Shown piece by piece: positions 1 through 9,105 of a DNA stretch of 64,000 bases; the first letter of the stretch is position 1; each line of letters begins with the position of its first letter. Source of the stretch: an uncultured Clostridium sp. (lineage in GTDB: Bacteria; Bacillota; Clostridia; TANB77; CAG-508); assembly GCA_947427205.1 (NCBI GenBank), contig CANEHB010000007.1, positions 1-64,000 on the forward strand. Reading direction: 5' to 3'. The notes beneath the pieces were generated by a model that worked only from the letters and a program-made list of their open reading frames with translations, ran no database searches and was not told the origin of the DNA. A program made the translations under genes and the position numbers.

Positions 1-23
1 ATAATAATAATAATAAATTTATG

Positions 24-2210
24 CTAAAAAACACTCAATAACTCTTGCAAAAATCTATACGTATTTTGTAATGATGTTATTGAAACTCTTTCATTTGGAC
101 TATGTACATCTTCAGTATTCGGGCCTATACATACATATTGCAAATCTTTTATTTTATCTTTAAAAAATCCACCTTCAACAACACCTTGTGTAATAATTCT
201 TTCTAAATCTTTTTTATATAAATTCTTGTAAACTTCATTACATTTTAATATTAAACTATTATTTATATCTTGCTCTACTCCTTTTAATTCTTGATTCCAA
301 TATATTTCTAAATCATTCGTTTTAACAAGTTTTTCTAATCTTTCTAAATATTTATCTCGAAGTTTTAAATCATTTGCTCTAGTTGAATAACCAATATTTA
401 TATACAAATCATCTTCTTTTACTTCTGCCATATTACAAGATAATATAACATTATTATTTATATACTCTAAAGCTCCATTTTCATAATTATATATAAAATC
501 TATAACTCTATTTGTAATGTCTTTAGAAAAACACATTTTATCTTCATTGCATTTTATTATTTCAATACTTACATTTTCATAAAATTCTTTTTGCTCATTA
601 ATCATTTTTTCTATAATTTTTATTTTTTCTGATTTAGTAAAAAATTTTACTGAAAAATCTCTTGGAATAACATTAACCTGACTTCCACCACATATTTCTT
701 TTATATAAACATCTTTTATTTGCTTTAATATACTAATTCCTAATTTTATTGGATTACCTCTTTTTATATCTCCAATATTTCCTCCTGAATGACCTCCTTT
801 AAAATTGTTATATTTTAGTTCATATTCTGAATAATTTTCAGGAATACCTATATATTCTTTTTTTATTCTACCTTTCCACTCTAAACAATTTGCAGAACCT
901 ACTAAAATTTTTCCTTCTCTGCCTCCATCCAAAGATATTATTTTTTTACTCTCAAGTTTACTTAAATCTATATTTATAGCACCTATCATAGTAGTTTCTT
1001 CTTGTACTGTAAATATTGCTTCTACTTTTGGCATTTTTACTTTTGAATCTAATATTGCTAAAATTTGAGCAACTCCTATTCCATTATCTGCTCCCAATGT
1101 TGTACCATTTGCTTTTATATAGTCATCTTCTTTATATAAAATAATTGGATCTTTCTCAAAATCATGTTTTATATCTTCTCTTTTTTCACATACCATATCT
1201 GTATGTGCTTGAAGCGCAATAACTTCGTTATTTTCATATCCACTTGATGCTTCCTTTTTTATAATTACATTATAATTTTCATCTTCATATACTTCTAATT
1301 TTCTCTTTTTAGCAAATTCTACTAAATATTCTTTTATTTTTTCTTCATTTCCAGACTTTCTTGGAACTCTACTTATTTCTTCAAAAAATTTCAATACTTC
1401 TTTTGGTTCTACTTCATTAATATTTAATTTTTCCATTTTCCTCTCCTTCACATCAATATATCTTTTTAAGAAATCTTTTGTTCTTTGTTTTTTAGGATTT
1501 CTTATTACATCATAACTACTACCTTCTTCAATAATTTTTCCTTGATCCATAAATATTACTCTATCTGCAACTTCTTCTGCAAATTTTATTTCGTGTGTAA
1601 CTATTATCATTGTTCTTTTTTCTTTAGACAAATCTTTTATTACTTTTAAAACTTCTCCTATTAATTCTGGATCTAATGCACTTGTTGGTTCATCCATACA
1701 TATTATTTGTGGATTTATTGCTAAGCATCTAGCTATTGATACTCTCTGTTTTTGACCACCTGATAAATTGCAAGGATATGAATTTGCCCTACTTAACAAA
1801 TCCATTTTTTCTAATAATTCATCTGCAACTTTTTCTGCTTCATTTTTATCTTTTTTTAGTACTTTAGTTTGGCTTACCATTATATTTTCTTTTACTGATA
1901 AATGTGGAAACAAATTAAAATCTTGAAATATCATCCCTGTATATAAATTTATTTTTTTCAGAATTTCTTTATTATTATAAATCGGTTTTGATTTTTTATA
2001 TTCTTTAATCATTTTTTCACCATTTATAATAATATTACCTGAATTTATTTTTTCTAAATTGTTTATACATCTTAATAAAGTTGATTTCCCTGATCCTGAA
2101 GGTCCAAGTATTACAAGAGTTTCTCCTTCTTTAACATTTAAAGATACGTCTTTTATAATTTCTAAATTACCATATTTTTTTGATACATTCTTAACCTCTA
2201 AAATATTCAT
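24..2210 (-). CDS. In-frame fusion: amino-acid ABC transporter ATP-binding protein (aa 1-258) + aminoacyl-histidine (Xaa-His) dipeptidase, PepD-like (aa 259-728)
   Basis: N-terminal Walker A GPSGSGKST, LSGGQKQRVSIARCL signature, MDEPTSALDPE; C-terminal M20/PepD-type LQAHTDMVCEK, GTTLGADNGIGVA, QEETTMIGA, GGHSGG. Internal ATG at 1436-1434 preceded by AAGGAGAGGAAA. Confidence 0.9.
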   Translation of the reverse strand: MNILEVKNVSKKYGNLEIIKDVSLNVKEGETLVILGPSGSGKSTLLRCINNLEKINSGNIIINGEKMIKEYKKSKPIYNNKEILKKINLYTGMIFQDFNLFPHLSVKENIMVSQTKVLKKDKNEAEKVADELLEKMDLLSRANSYPCNLSGGQKQRVSIARCLAINPQIICMDEPTSALDPELIGEVLKVIKDLSKEKRTMIIVTHEIKFAEEVADRVIFMDQGKIIEEGSSYDVIRNPKKQRTKDFLKRYIDVKERKMEKLNINEVEPKEVLKFFEEISRVPRKSGNEEKIKEYLVEFAKKRKLEVYEDENYNVIIKKEASSGYENNEVIALQAHTDMVCEKREDIKHDFEKDPIILYKEDDYIKANGTTLGADNGIGVAQILAILDSKVKMPKVEAIFTVQEETTMIGAINIDLSKLESKKIISLDGGREGKILVGSANCLEWKGRIKKEYIGIPENYSEYELKYNNFKGGHSGGNIGDIKRGNPIKLGISILKQIKDVYIKEICGGSQVNVIPRDFSVKFFTKSEKIKIIEKMINEQKEFYENVSIEIIKCNEDKMCFSKDITNRVIDFIYNYENGALEYINNNVILSCNMAEVKEDDLYINIGYSTRANDLKLRDKYLERLEKLVKTNDLEIYWNQELKGVEQDINNSLILKCNEVYKNLYKKDLERIITQGVVEGGFFKDKIKDLQYVCIGPNTEDVHSPNERVSITSLQNTYRFLQELLSVF

Positions 2211-2361
2211 TTTAACTCCTTTCCAATTTTTAATTTTCTTAAAATTTATATATTAAATTAAAGCATTGAATAAAACTTCAACTTTAATAATATTTTCTAC
2301 CGAAATTTCTTCATTTCATAATATTTCCAAGCTGTTATCTAGTATTTAGATTATTATATTT

Positions 2362-3012
2362 TTATTCATAATACTCTAATTTCTTTTCCAACTTATTAAA
2401 TAATATTGACACTACAAAAACTAAAATTAAATAATATACTCCTGCTATGCAAAGTGGTATAACTGAAAAATTATAACTGGCTTGTTTTTGAGCTAAAGCA
2501 AACATTTCTGTAACACCTATTATTTGTGCAAGAGAAGTTGATTTCAATAAAGATATAACTTCATTTGACATTGATGGTAAAATTATTTTTATAACTTGAG
2601 GTAAAATTATTATCAAAAAAGTTTGTATTTTATTAAACCCTAATGTATATGCAGCCTCCATCTGACCTTTTGGTATACTATTTATTCCACTTCTAAAAAT
2701 TTCAGAAAAATATGCTACATAATTTAATACAAACGCTACTATTATTGCCACAAATCTATCATAAGTTATACCAAGCAAATAATATGGAGAAAAATATACA
2801 AAGATTATTTGTAACATTATAGGTGTACCTCTTATTATCAAAATATATAGTTTTATAATATTGGATATTATTTTACATTTTGAATTTCTTAAAATAGCTA
2901 CTAAAATACCAAGTGGTATTGAAAACATTAATGTTAATATAAATATTTTTAATGTTATATCTATTCCTGTAAAAAGTATTTTTGTTACATTAATACATCC
3001 ATATATACTCAT
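2362..3012 (-). CDS. Amino-acid ABC transporter permease (HisM/GlnP type)
   Basis: Polytopic protein with EAAYTLGFNKIQTFLIIILPQ (EAA loop); sits in the transporter operon. Confidence 0.92.
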   Translation of the reverse strand: MSIYGCINVTKILFTGIDITLKIFILTLMFSIPLGILVAILRNSKCKIISNIIKLYILIIRGTPIMLQIIFVYFSPYYLLGITYDRFVAIIVAFVLNYVAYFSEIFRSGINSIPKGQMEAAYTLGFNKIQTFLIIILPQVIKIILPSMSNEVISLLKSTSLAQIIGVTEMFALAQKQASYNFSVIPLCIAGVYYLILVFVVSILFNKLEKKLEYYE

Positions 3013-3809
3013 TACTTACTCTCCTTTACTGTAATCATATCTTCACCAAACCATTTTTTTGAAATTTCTTTTAAAGTTCCATCTTTTTTTAACTCATATA
3101 AAGTATTTTGTATTTTATCTCTTAATTCTGTATTTCCTTGTTTAAAAGCAATAACACTTCCATTACTTTTAGATATATTTTCAGAATCTACTGTTTCATA
3201 GCTTTTATTTTTAGATTGAATTAAATAATTTCCTATAATGCTTGAGCAAAATATACTATCTACTCCTCCTGTTTCTAAGTCCATAAAAGCTGTTAAGTTA
3301 TCACTATATGATATAATTTCTACCTTTTTTCCAAATTCTGAATTTTCTAAATCCAATGCTTGACTTGATCCTGATTGAACACCTATCTTTTTACCTTCTA
3401 ATTCATATTGATTCTTAGCAGTTGTTCCACTTTTTAAAATAAAATAATTTTTTCCTTTAATATAATTTTCAGTTAATGTCATTGTTTTTGCTCTTTCTTC
3501 TGTATAAGCAAATCCATTCCAAATACAATCTATATTTCCAGAATTTAATTCTTGCTCTTTAGATGCCCATGATATTTGTTGAAGTTTAAGCTCCATTCCT
3601 AATCTTTCACACACTGCTTTTGCAACATCAATATCAAATCCAACTATTTCATTATTTTCATTTCTAAATCCCATTGGTGGAAAACTATCATCTAAACCAA
3701 TTACTAATACATTTTCTTTAATTTTTACATTATTTTTGTTTAAGAACATTGCCACCATAACTACTATTAAAATTACTACTAAACTACAAAATATTAATTT
3801 CTTGTTCAT
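3012..3809 (-). CDS. Amino-acid ABC transporter substrate-binding protein (SBP_bac_3 type)
   Basis: VIGLDDSFPPMGFRNENNEIVGFDIDVAKAVCERLG; start moved to MNKKLIF because AGGAGG lies just upstream. Confidence 0.92.
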   Translation of the reverse strand: MNKKLIFCSLVVILIVVMVAMFLNKNNVKIKENVLVIGLDDSFPPMGFRNENNEIVGFDIDVAKAVCERLGMELKLQQISWASKEQELNSGNIDCIWNGFAYTEERAKTMTLTENYIKGKNYFILKSGTTAKNQYELEGKKIGVQSGSSQALDLENSEFGKKVEIISYSDNLTAFMDLETGGVDSIFCSSIIGNYLIQSKNKSYETVDSENISKSNGSVIAFKQGNTELRDKIQNTLYELKKDGTLKEISKKWFGEDMITVKESK

Positions 3810-3934
3810 ACTAAAACCTCCTAAAATTTTAATTGTCAAAAAAAGAATTTTATTTTTAAGTTATATAAGTATTGTTAAGGCACTTTCACATCACATAAGT
3901 ATAAAATTTATTTATTTTCTCTATACTTTTCTAT

Positions 3935-3977
3935 AAAAAAAGACTTAAAGGTTTTTGTACCTTTAAGTCTTTTTTTA
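3935..3977 (-). terminator. Attenuator terminator 2
   Basis: AGACTTAAAGG-TACAAAAA-CCTTTAAGTCT then TTTTTT on the minus strand. Confidence 0.85.
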
Positions 3978-4024
3978 CTTTAAAGGCACAAGCATCTATA
4001 AGCCTGTGCCAATACTAGCACAAG

Positions 4025-4069
4025 CTACTTTTTATGATGATGTATATTACTTTTTAAAATATTTCTCAT
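4025..4069 (-). CDS. Putative leader peptide 2, MRNILKSNIHHHKK
   Basis: ATG after AAGGAGATAAAAA, 14 codons with three consecutive His codons, TAG stop; followed by hairpin and intrinsic terminator. Confidence 0.75.
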   Translation of the reverse strand: MRNILKSNIHHHKK

Positions 4070-4111
4070 TTTTTATCTCCTTTTATAAATTTCTTTTATA
4101 ATTATTTTCTA

Positions 4112-4151
4112 AAAACAAAAGTAGCCTTAAGGTTTTGTACCTTAAGGCTAC
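4112..4151 (-). terminator. Attenuator terminator 1
   Basis: GTAGCCTTAAGG-TACAAAA-CCTTAAGGCTAC then TTTTGTTTTT on the minus strand. Confidence 0.85.
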
Positions 4152-4202
4152 TAAACACAAAAGGCACAAGCATCTATAGCCTGTGCCCAATTTTGACACA
4201 AG

Positions 4203-4247
4203 CTATTTTTTATGATGATGTTTGTTACCTTTAAAAATATTTGTCAT
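4203..4247 (-). CDS. Putative leader peptide 1, MTNIFKGNKHHHKK
   Basis: AAGGAG upstream, 14 codons with three consecutive His codons, TAG stop; same layout as leader peptide 2. Confidence 0.75.
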   Translation of the reverse strand: MTNIFKGNKHHHKK

Positions 4248-4286
4248 AAAAAATAAATTCTCCTTTTTGACTTCTTTATGTTTTTT

Positions 4287-4315
4287 ATTTTAGCATGATT
4301 TACAATTATTGTCAA
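4287..4315 (-). promoter_or_regulatory. Sigma-A-type promoter for leader/transporter/dipeptidase operon
   Basis: TTGACA (4310-4315), 17-nt spacer, TAAAAT (4287-4292), minus strand. Confidence 0.8.
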
Positions 4316-4411
4316 CTAATTAAAATTTATAATAGAACTAATAAATGTATAAAAATCCATAAGTGTTTATTTAATAGCAAATGTAATATATTTTTCTCAT
4401 ATAATAAAAAT

Positions 4412-4449
4412 TAAAGTAATTATATATTAAACAGTATATAATTACTTTA
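4412..4449. repeat. Short palindrome TAAAGTAATTATATA-N8-TATATAATTACTTTA downstream of aspS
   Basis: 15-bp perfect arms; shares core AAGTAATTATATA with palindromic repeats near 13.0 and 18.4 kb. Confidence 0.7.
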
Positions 4450-4458
4450 TATTTATAT

Positions 4459-6222
4459 TTATTTTAAATCTAATTTTATATGGACTTCTCTTAATTGCTT
4501 ATCTGTAACATTTCCTGGTGCTCCCATCAATAAATCTTGTGCTTTACTATTCATTGGAAATGCTATTACTTCTCTAATACTTTCTTCACCTGTTAAAAGC
4601 ATTAACATTCTATCTACACCTGGTGCAATTCCTGCATGTGGTGGTGCTCCATAATGAAATGCATTAAATAATGCAGAAAATCTATTCATTATTTCTTCTT
4701 CAGTATATCCTGCAATTTCAAAAGCTTTAATCATTATCTCTGGATCATGATTTCTTACAGCTCCTGAAGAAAGCTCAATTCCATTACATACTATATCATA
4801 TTGATATGCATATACATCTAATGGATCTTTTGTATTTAATACTTCTAATCCCCCTTGTGGCATTGAAAATGGATTATGACAGAATTCTAGTTTTCCATTA
4901 TCTGCAATTTCATACATTGGAAAATCAACTATCCAACAGAATTTATACACCGAATCATCAATTAAATTTTGTCTTATTCCTATTTCTTTTCTAATTTCTC
5001 CTGCTAATTTTTCTACTAATCCTTTATGTTCTGCAATAAAGAATATACTATCTCCAGCTTTAGTATCTGTTTGAGTTAATAATTCTTCTCTTGCTTCATC
5101 TGGAATTAATTTAGCAATTGGACCTTGAAGTGTTCTATCATCATTTACTTTAAGCCAAGCTAATCCTTTTGCTTTGCATTCTTCTATAGCAAAATCAACC
5201 ATTCCATCATAAAATGTTCTTGTTGCTTCAGCTCCATTTGGAAGTGTTATTGTTCTAACAATCTTTCCATTAAATACTTTTATATCTAATTTTTCAAAAA
5301 TATTTGTTACATCTTTTATAACAAGTGGATTTCTTAAATCTGGTTTATCTGTACCATATTTTAGCATAGCTTCATTATATGGAATTCTTGGAAATGGATG
5401 TTCAGCTACTTTTTTATCTGAAAATTTTGTGAAAGTATTATAAATTACTTCTTCCATAACTGTAAACACATCTTCTTGTGTGGCAAAAGCCATTTCCATA
5501 TCTAGTTGATAAAATTCTCCTGGTGAACGATCTGCTCTTGCATCTTCATCTCTAAAACATGGTGCTATTTGGAAATATTTATCTATACCAGATACCATTA
5601 ATAATTGTTTAAATTGTTGTGGTGCTTGTGGAAGTGCATAAAATTTTCCTGGATACATTCTACTTGGAACTAAATAATCTCTAGCTCCTTCTGGTGAAGA
5701 GCTTGTAAGTATTGGTGTTTGTACCTCTAAAAAACCTTGCTCTACCATTTGAGCTCTTAAAAATTGAATAAGCTCTGCTCTTAATTTTAAATTTTCTAAG
5801 TTTTTTCTAGCACGTAAATCTAAAAATCTATATTCTAATCTTAAATCTTCTCTAACATTTCTGTTATTTGCAATTTCAAAAGGTAATCCTTTAGTTCTTT
5901 TTCCTAAAATTTCTATTTTATCTGCAAATAATTCTACAGTTCCAGTCTCTAATGACATATTTACTGTTTCTTCATCTCTTAATCTAACTTTTCCTGAAAC
6001 TGATATTGTAGATTCCACTGGAATTTTTGAGGCAAAATCAACCTTTTCTTCATCACCGGAAACTACTACTTGAGTAATTCCATACTGATCTCTTAAATCA
6101 ATAAATAGAACTCCTCCTAAATCTCTTATTGTATCTACCCATCCTGCAAGTTTGATTTCTTCTCCTACGTTTTCTTCACGTATCTCACTACATTTGTAAG
6201 TTCTGTAAACATTCTCTTTCAT
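4459..6222 (-). CDS. aspS: Aspartate--tRNA ligase (bacterial type)
   Basis: MKENVYRTYKCSEIREENVGEEIKLAGWVDTIRDLGGVLFIDLRDQYGITQVV; FRDEDARADRSPGEFYQLDMEM; class II motif 3 GIAPGVDRMLMLL. Confidence 0.98.
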   Translation of the reverse strand: MKENVYRTYKCSEIREENVGEEIKLAGWVDTIRDLGGVLFIDLRDQYGITQVVVSGDEEKVDFASKIPVESTISVSGKVRLRDEETVNMSLETGTVELFADKIEILGKRTKGLPFEIANNRNVREDLRLEYRFLDLRARKNLENLKLRAELIQFLRAQMVEQGFLEVQTPILTSSSPEGARDYLVPSRMYPGKFYALPQAPQQFKQLLMVSGIDKYFQIAPCFRDEDARADRSPGEFYQLDMEMAFATQEDVFTVMEEVIYNTFTKFSDKKVAEHPFPRIPYNEAMLKYGTDKPDLRNPLVIKDVTNIFEKLDIKVFNGKIVRTITLPNGAEATRTFYDGMVDFAIEECKAKGLAWLKVNDDRTLQGPIAKLIPDEAREELLTQTDTKAGDSIFFIAEHKGLVEKLAGEIRKEIGIRQNLIDDSVYKFCWIVDFPMYEIADNGKLEFCHNPFSMPQGGLEVLNTKDPLDVYAYQYDIVCNGIELSSGAVRNHDPEIMIKAFEIAGYTEEEIMNRFSALFNAFHYGAPPHAGIAPGVDRMLMLLTGEESIREVIAFPMNSKAQDLLMGAPGNVTDKQLREVHIKLDLK

Positions 6223-6263
6223 AATATCGCTCCCTTTCTTTTATAGGGACGGAAATACAAAAC

Positions 6264-6500
6264 AAAAAAGCTTTCATCTCTGTAACCTTACGTTACAGGG
6301 ACGAAAGCCATAACTTCCGCGGTGCCACCCTATTTGAAAACAATTAGTTTTCCACTTTTAAATAAGTTGCATTATAAATTTTACAACTATTTTTTTGCTC
6401 CAATGTGTTTCGCAAAATTGAACTTAATTTAAAATGCTCTCAGCCAATGGCATTTTTTCTCTGTAAAATGTTTTTCAATTGCTTTCATCTTCATAGCAAA
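6264..6500 (-). promoter_or_regulatory. T-box leader of aspS
   Basis: GGTGGCACCGCGGAA (6315-6329, minus) followed by terminator stem GCTTTCGTCCCTGTAAC/GTTACAGAGATGAAAGC + T run; stem I region upstream. Confidence 0.93.
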
Positions 6501-6744
6501 TCTAAAATATATTATACACTATTTATAGACTATCTGTCAATGTTTTATACATTTTTTTCAAAACATATGCCACCTAATTTTATCGTTTATAATTTTTTAG
6601 CAAAATTTATCAAATTTTTATTAAATATATATGATTTTAGAAATCTTTATATCTTATAAAACGGTTTCAGGGGCCTTAGTCTAAGAGCCCCTTACTTTCT
6701 TTTCGAACCATATTCAATTTTCGTTAACCTAACAGGATCAGTAT

Positions 6745-7125
6745 TTATTGCAGTTTGAACACCTTGCAATCCTTTTCCTTATACCAGATCGTCTGCTCAT
6801 TTGAATCAACAATTTCTTCTGCTCCCATTTCATGAAGTAATTCTTTTGTTTCATCCTTGAGCATCGCTGTCTTGAAATATACCGGCATATTTTCTTTCTT
6901 CGCAAGTCCGGCGAACACCTCTTTGAAAATCTCTTTTTCCAGATTCTCATCATCTCCGACTTTAAAAGCATAGTCCACAACACAGATATTGTGATACATC
7001 TGCTTATCAACGCTTACCATAAATGCGCCGGACATCTTGCCATCTACTGTTACCCAATAGCACCGCATTTTCTCGCTCGGATTTGACATTAATGCTACTA
7101 AAGCATTTTTTGTAGTAAAAGACAT
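6745..7125 (-). CDS. Uncharacterised small protein, paralogue of 7164-7538
   Basis: ORF visibly more GC-rich than surroundings; shares FKEVF-GL, P-YF and EMGA-E pattern with the neighbour. Confidence 0.7.
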   Translation of the reverse strand: MSFTTKNALVALMSNPSEKMRCYWVTVDGKMSGAFMVSVDKQMYHNICVVDYAFKVGDDENLEKEIFKEVFAGLAKKENMPVYFKTAMLKDETKELLHEMGAEEIVDSNEQTIWYKEKDCKVFKLQ

Positions 7126-7163
7126 AACTTTCCCTCCTTGTTGTTTATTGATCGTTTCATCTG

Positions 7164-7538
7164 TTACTTTACTTCAATTTTAATTACATTTACTACCTTT
7201 GCCGCTGACCATGCATGATCAACTTCGATTGCTTCTGTTGCGCCCATTTCTTTCAGGTACATTTTGGTTGATTCTGTCAAGACATTTGCATTGAAATATA
7301 TCGGCAACTTCTCCACATTCAGTAGTCCCTCAAAGACTTCTTTGAAGATTTCTCTTTCAAAGACTTCGTCATTGCTGTTGGACTTAAACGCAAAATCAAG
7401 TATACAAATCTTGTTTTGGCTGAAATGCGCCCTGAATCCACCTCCTGTAAGGCCGTTAGCTGTTACCAGATATCTAACCTCCATTTGAGGTGCAGGTGTA
7501 GACATCCCCATTACAAAACACCGTTTCGTTGTATACAT
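7164..7538 (-). CDS. Uncharacterised small protein, paralogue of 6745-7125
   Basis: ORF with AAGGAGGAATCAT-ATG; promoter TTGACA(7614-7619)-17-TAAAAT(7591-7596). Confidence 0.75.
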   Translation of the reverse strand: MYTTKRCFVMGMSTPAPQMEVRYLVTANGLTGGGFRAHFSQNKICILDFAFKSNSNDEVFEREIFKEVFEGLLNVEKLPIYFNANVLTESTKMYLKEMGATEAIEVDHAWSAAKVVNVIKIEVK

Positions 7539-7721
7539 ATATGATTCCTCCTTATTATATACTCACTTAAAAGCGAGTTTATTCTATTTTATTTTATCAC
7601 AATCCAAACATTATGTCAATCACAAAAAGTTTTATTTTTTTTAACAAACAATATTAATATAAAACAAAAAGCTACTTCAAATACTTGAAATAGCTTTAAA
7701 AATCTCACTTTAATAATTTAA

Positions 7722-8351
7722 TTAATTTTCGTTTTCTGTTCCTTCATCAATAATTTCTTTTATTTTTTTGTATTGTTCTTGTGCATCTTTTACGCAATGA
7801 ATATATATTCCATTTTTTCCTGCTGCTTTATGATTTTTACTATTTACCATTCCACTAGATGCATTTGTAAATAGTCTTATTGTTCCCATATTGAACATTC
7901 TTTCAATTATACTTTTATTTAAAGTAACTTCTCTAATATATTTATATTTTAATTCTTTTTCTTCTTTGTTTAAGAATCCATCTTTATATTCTATTTTTGT
8001 TGCATAAAAATCATATTGTAAATCATTATATTGCATTTTTTCTAATACTAAATGTATTAAAACATAAACTACAAGAACTCCTATAATTGCCCAAAATATT
8101 ATTGGGAATTCAATTAATAGTTCATATCCTGTTAAGAAATATACTATTAATAAGAATTATAGAAATGCTCTTCCTATTGAACAGATTAATTTATATGGTA
8201 AATTAAATGTAGGTGTTACATGAAGTTTAACTTCATTATCTTCTTCTACTTTTTTAGCTTTTGGAGCTGATCCTCCTTCTTTATCATATCCACAATTTGG
8301 ACAAAAACGTGCATCATCATTTATTTCTGCACCACAATTTTTACAAAACAT
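7722..8351 (-). pseudogene. Zinc-ribbon / membrane / PH-like protein interrupted by one in-frame TAA
   Basis: 8351-8157 (MFCKNCGAEINDDARFCPNCG) and 7722-8036 are in the same frame, separated by TAA at 8157-8159; intact paralogue lies at 8379-8954. Confidence 0.75.
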
Positions 8352-8378
8352 AATATGTAATCCTCCTTAAATATCTAA

Positions 8379-8954
8379 TTATACATCTATAGTAGTTTTT
8401 ATTTTTTTGTATATATCTTGAACATTTTCAACATTTACAATACAAATACCATTTCCCATACCTGTTTCTGCATTAGTAAATAATACAATGTTTCCAATAT
8501 TGAAAAATCTTTGGATAAAAGTTTGACGCATTGTTACTTCTCTAATATATTTATATTTAACTTCTTTTTCAGATACATTTAAAAAGCTATCTCTATAAAT
8601 AACTTTTGTTTTATAAAAATCATAAGAGTAATTATCATATTGTTTTTTACTAAAGAATGCTGCTATAGCAAATATGATTGCCATAAATATAAAAGTTACT
8701 CCTGTAACTCCTATAGCAACGCTTGCACTTACTGCTAACATAGGTAATCCTATGCAAACTGCCAATATAACAAATGTAAATACATATGGTAATATCATGT
8801 ATCCTATTTTGTATGTAGGCTTAACATTTAATTGTACTTCCTTATCATCTATTTTTTCTTTTGATTTAGGTGTACCACCTGCTATACTTGCTCCACAATT
8901 AGTACAAAATTGAGCTTCATCTGGTAATTTAGTACCACATTTTTCACAAAACAT
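8379..8954 (-). CDS. Zinc-ribbon membrane protein with PH-like domain
   Basis: MFCEKCGTKLPDEAQFCTNCG, hydrophobic segments, then YDFYKTKVIYRDSFLNVSEKEVKYKYIREVTMRQTFIQRFFNIGNIVL. Confidence 0.8.
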   Translation of the reverse strand: MFCEKCGTKLPDEAQFCTNCGASIAGGTPKSKEKIDDKEVQLNVKPTYKIGYMILPYVFTFVILAVCIGLPMLAVSASVAIGVTGVTFIFMAIIFAIAAFFSKKQYDNYSYDFYKTKVIYRDSFLNVSEKEVKYKYIREVTMRQTFIQRFFNIGNIVLFTNAETGMGNGICIVNVENVQDIYKKIKTTIDV

Positions 8955-9105
8955 AAAAAAATCCCCCTTGTTTTTATTTTGTTATTTATTATATTTTCGT
9001 ATAATATTATATACTTTATATTTGCTTTGTCAATAATATATATTATATTATTCGACATTTTTTATATACTATAAAAACATAATATATAGAAACTATTTCT
9101 TTTTA

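Noticed and set aside
6405-6659. 84-aa plus-strand ORF
   Set aside because: Lies antisense to the aspS T-box stem I region and promoter; no SD or family signature.
6738-7010. 90-aa ORF overlapping 6745-7125
   Set aside because: Out-of-frame with the paralogous coding frame; Arg/Lys/Cys-rich composition typical of a shadow ORF.
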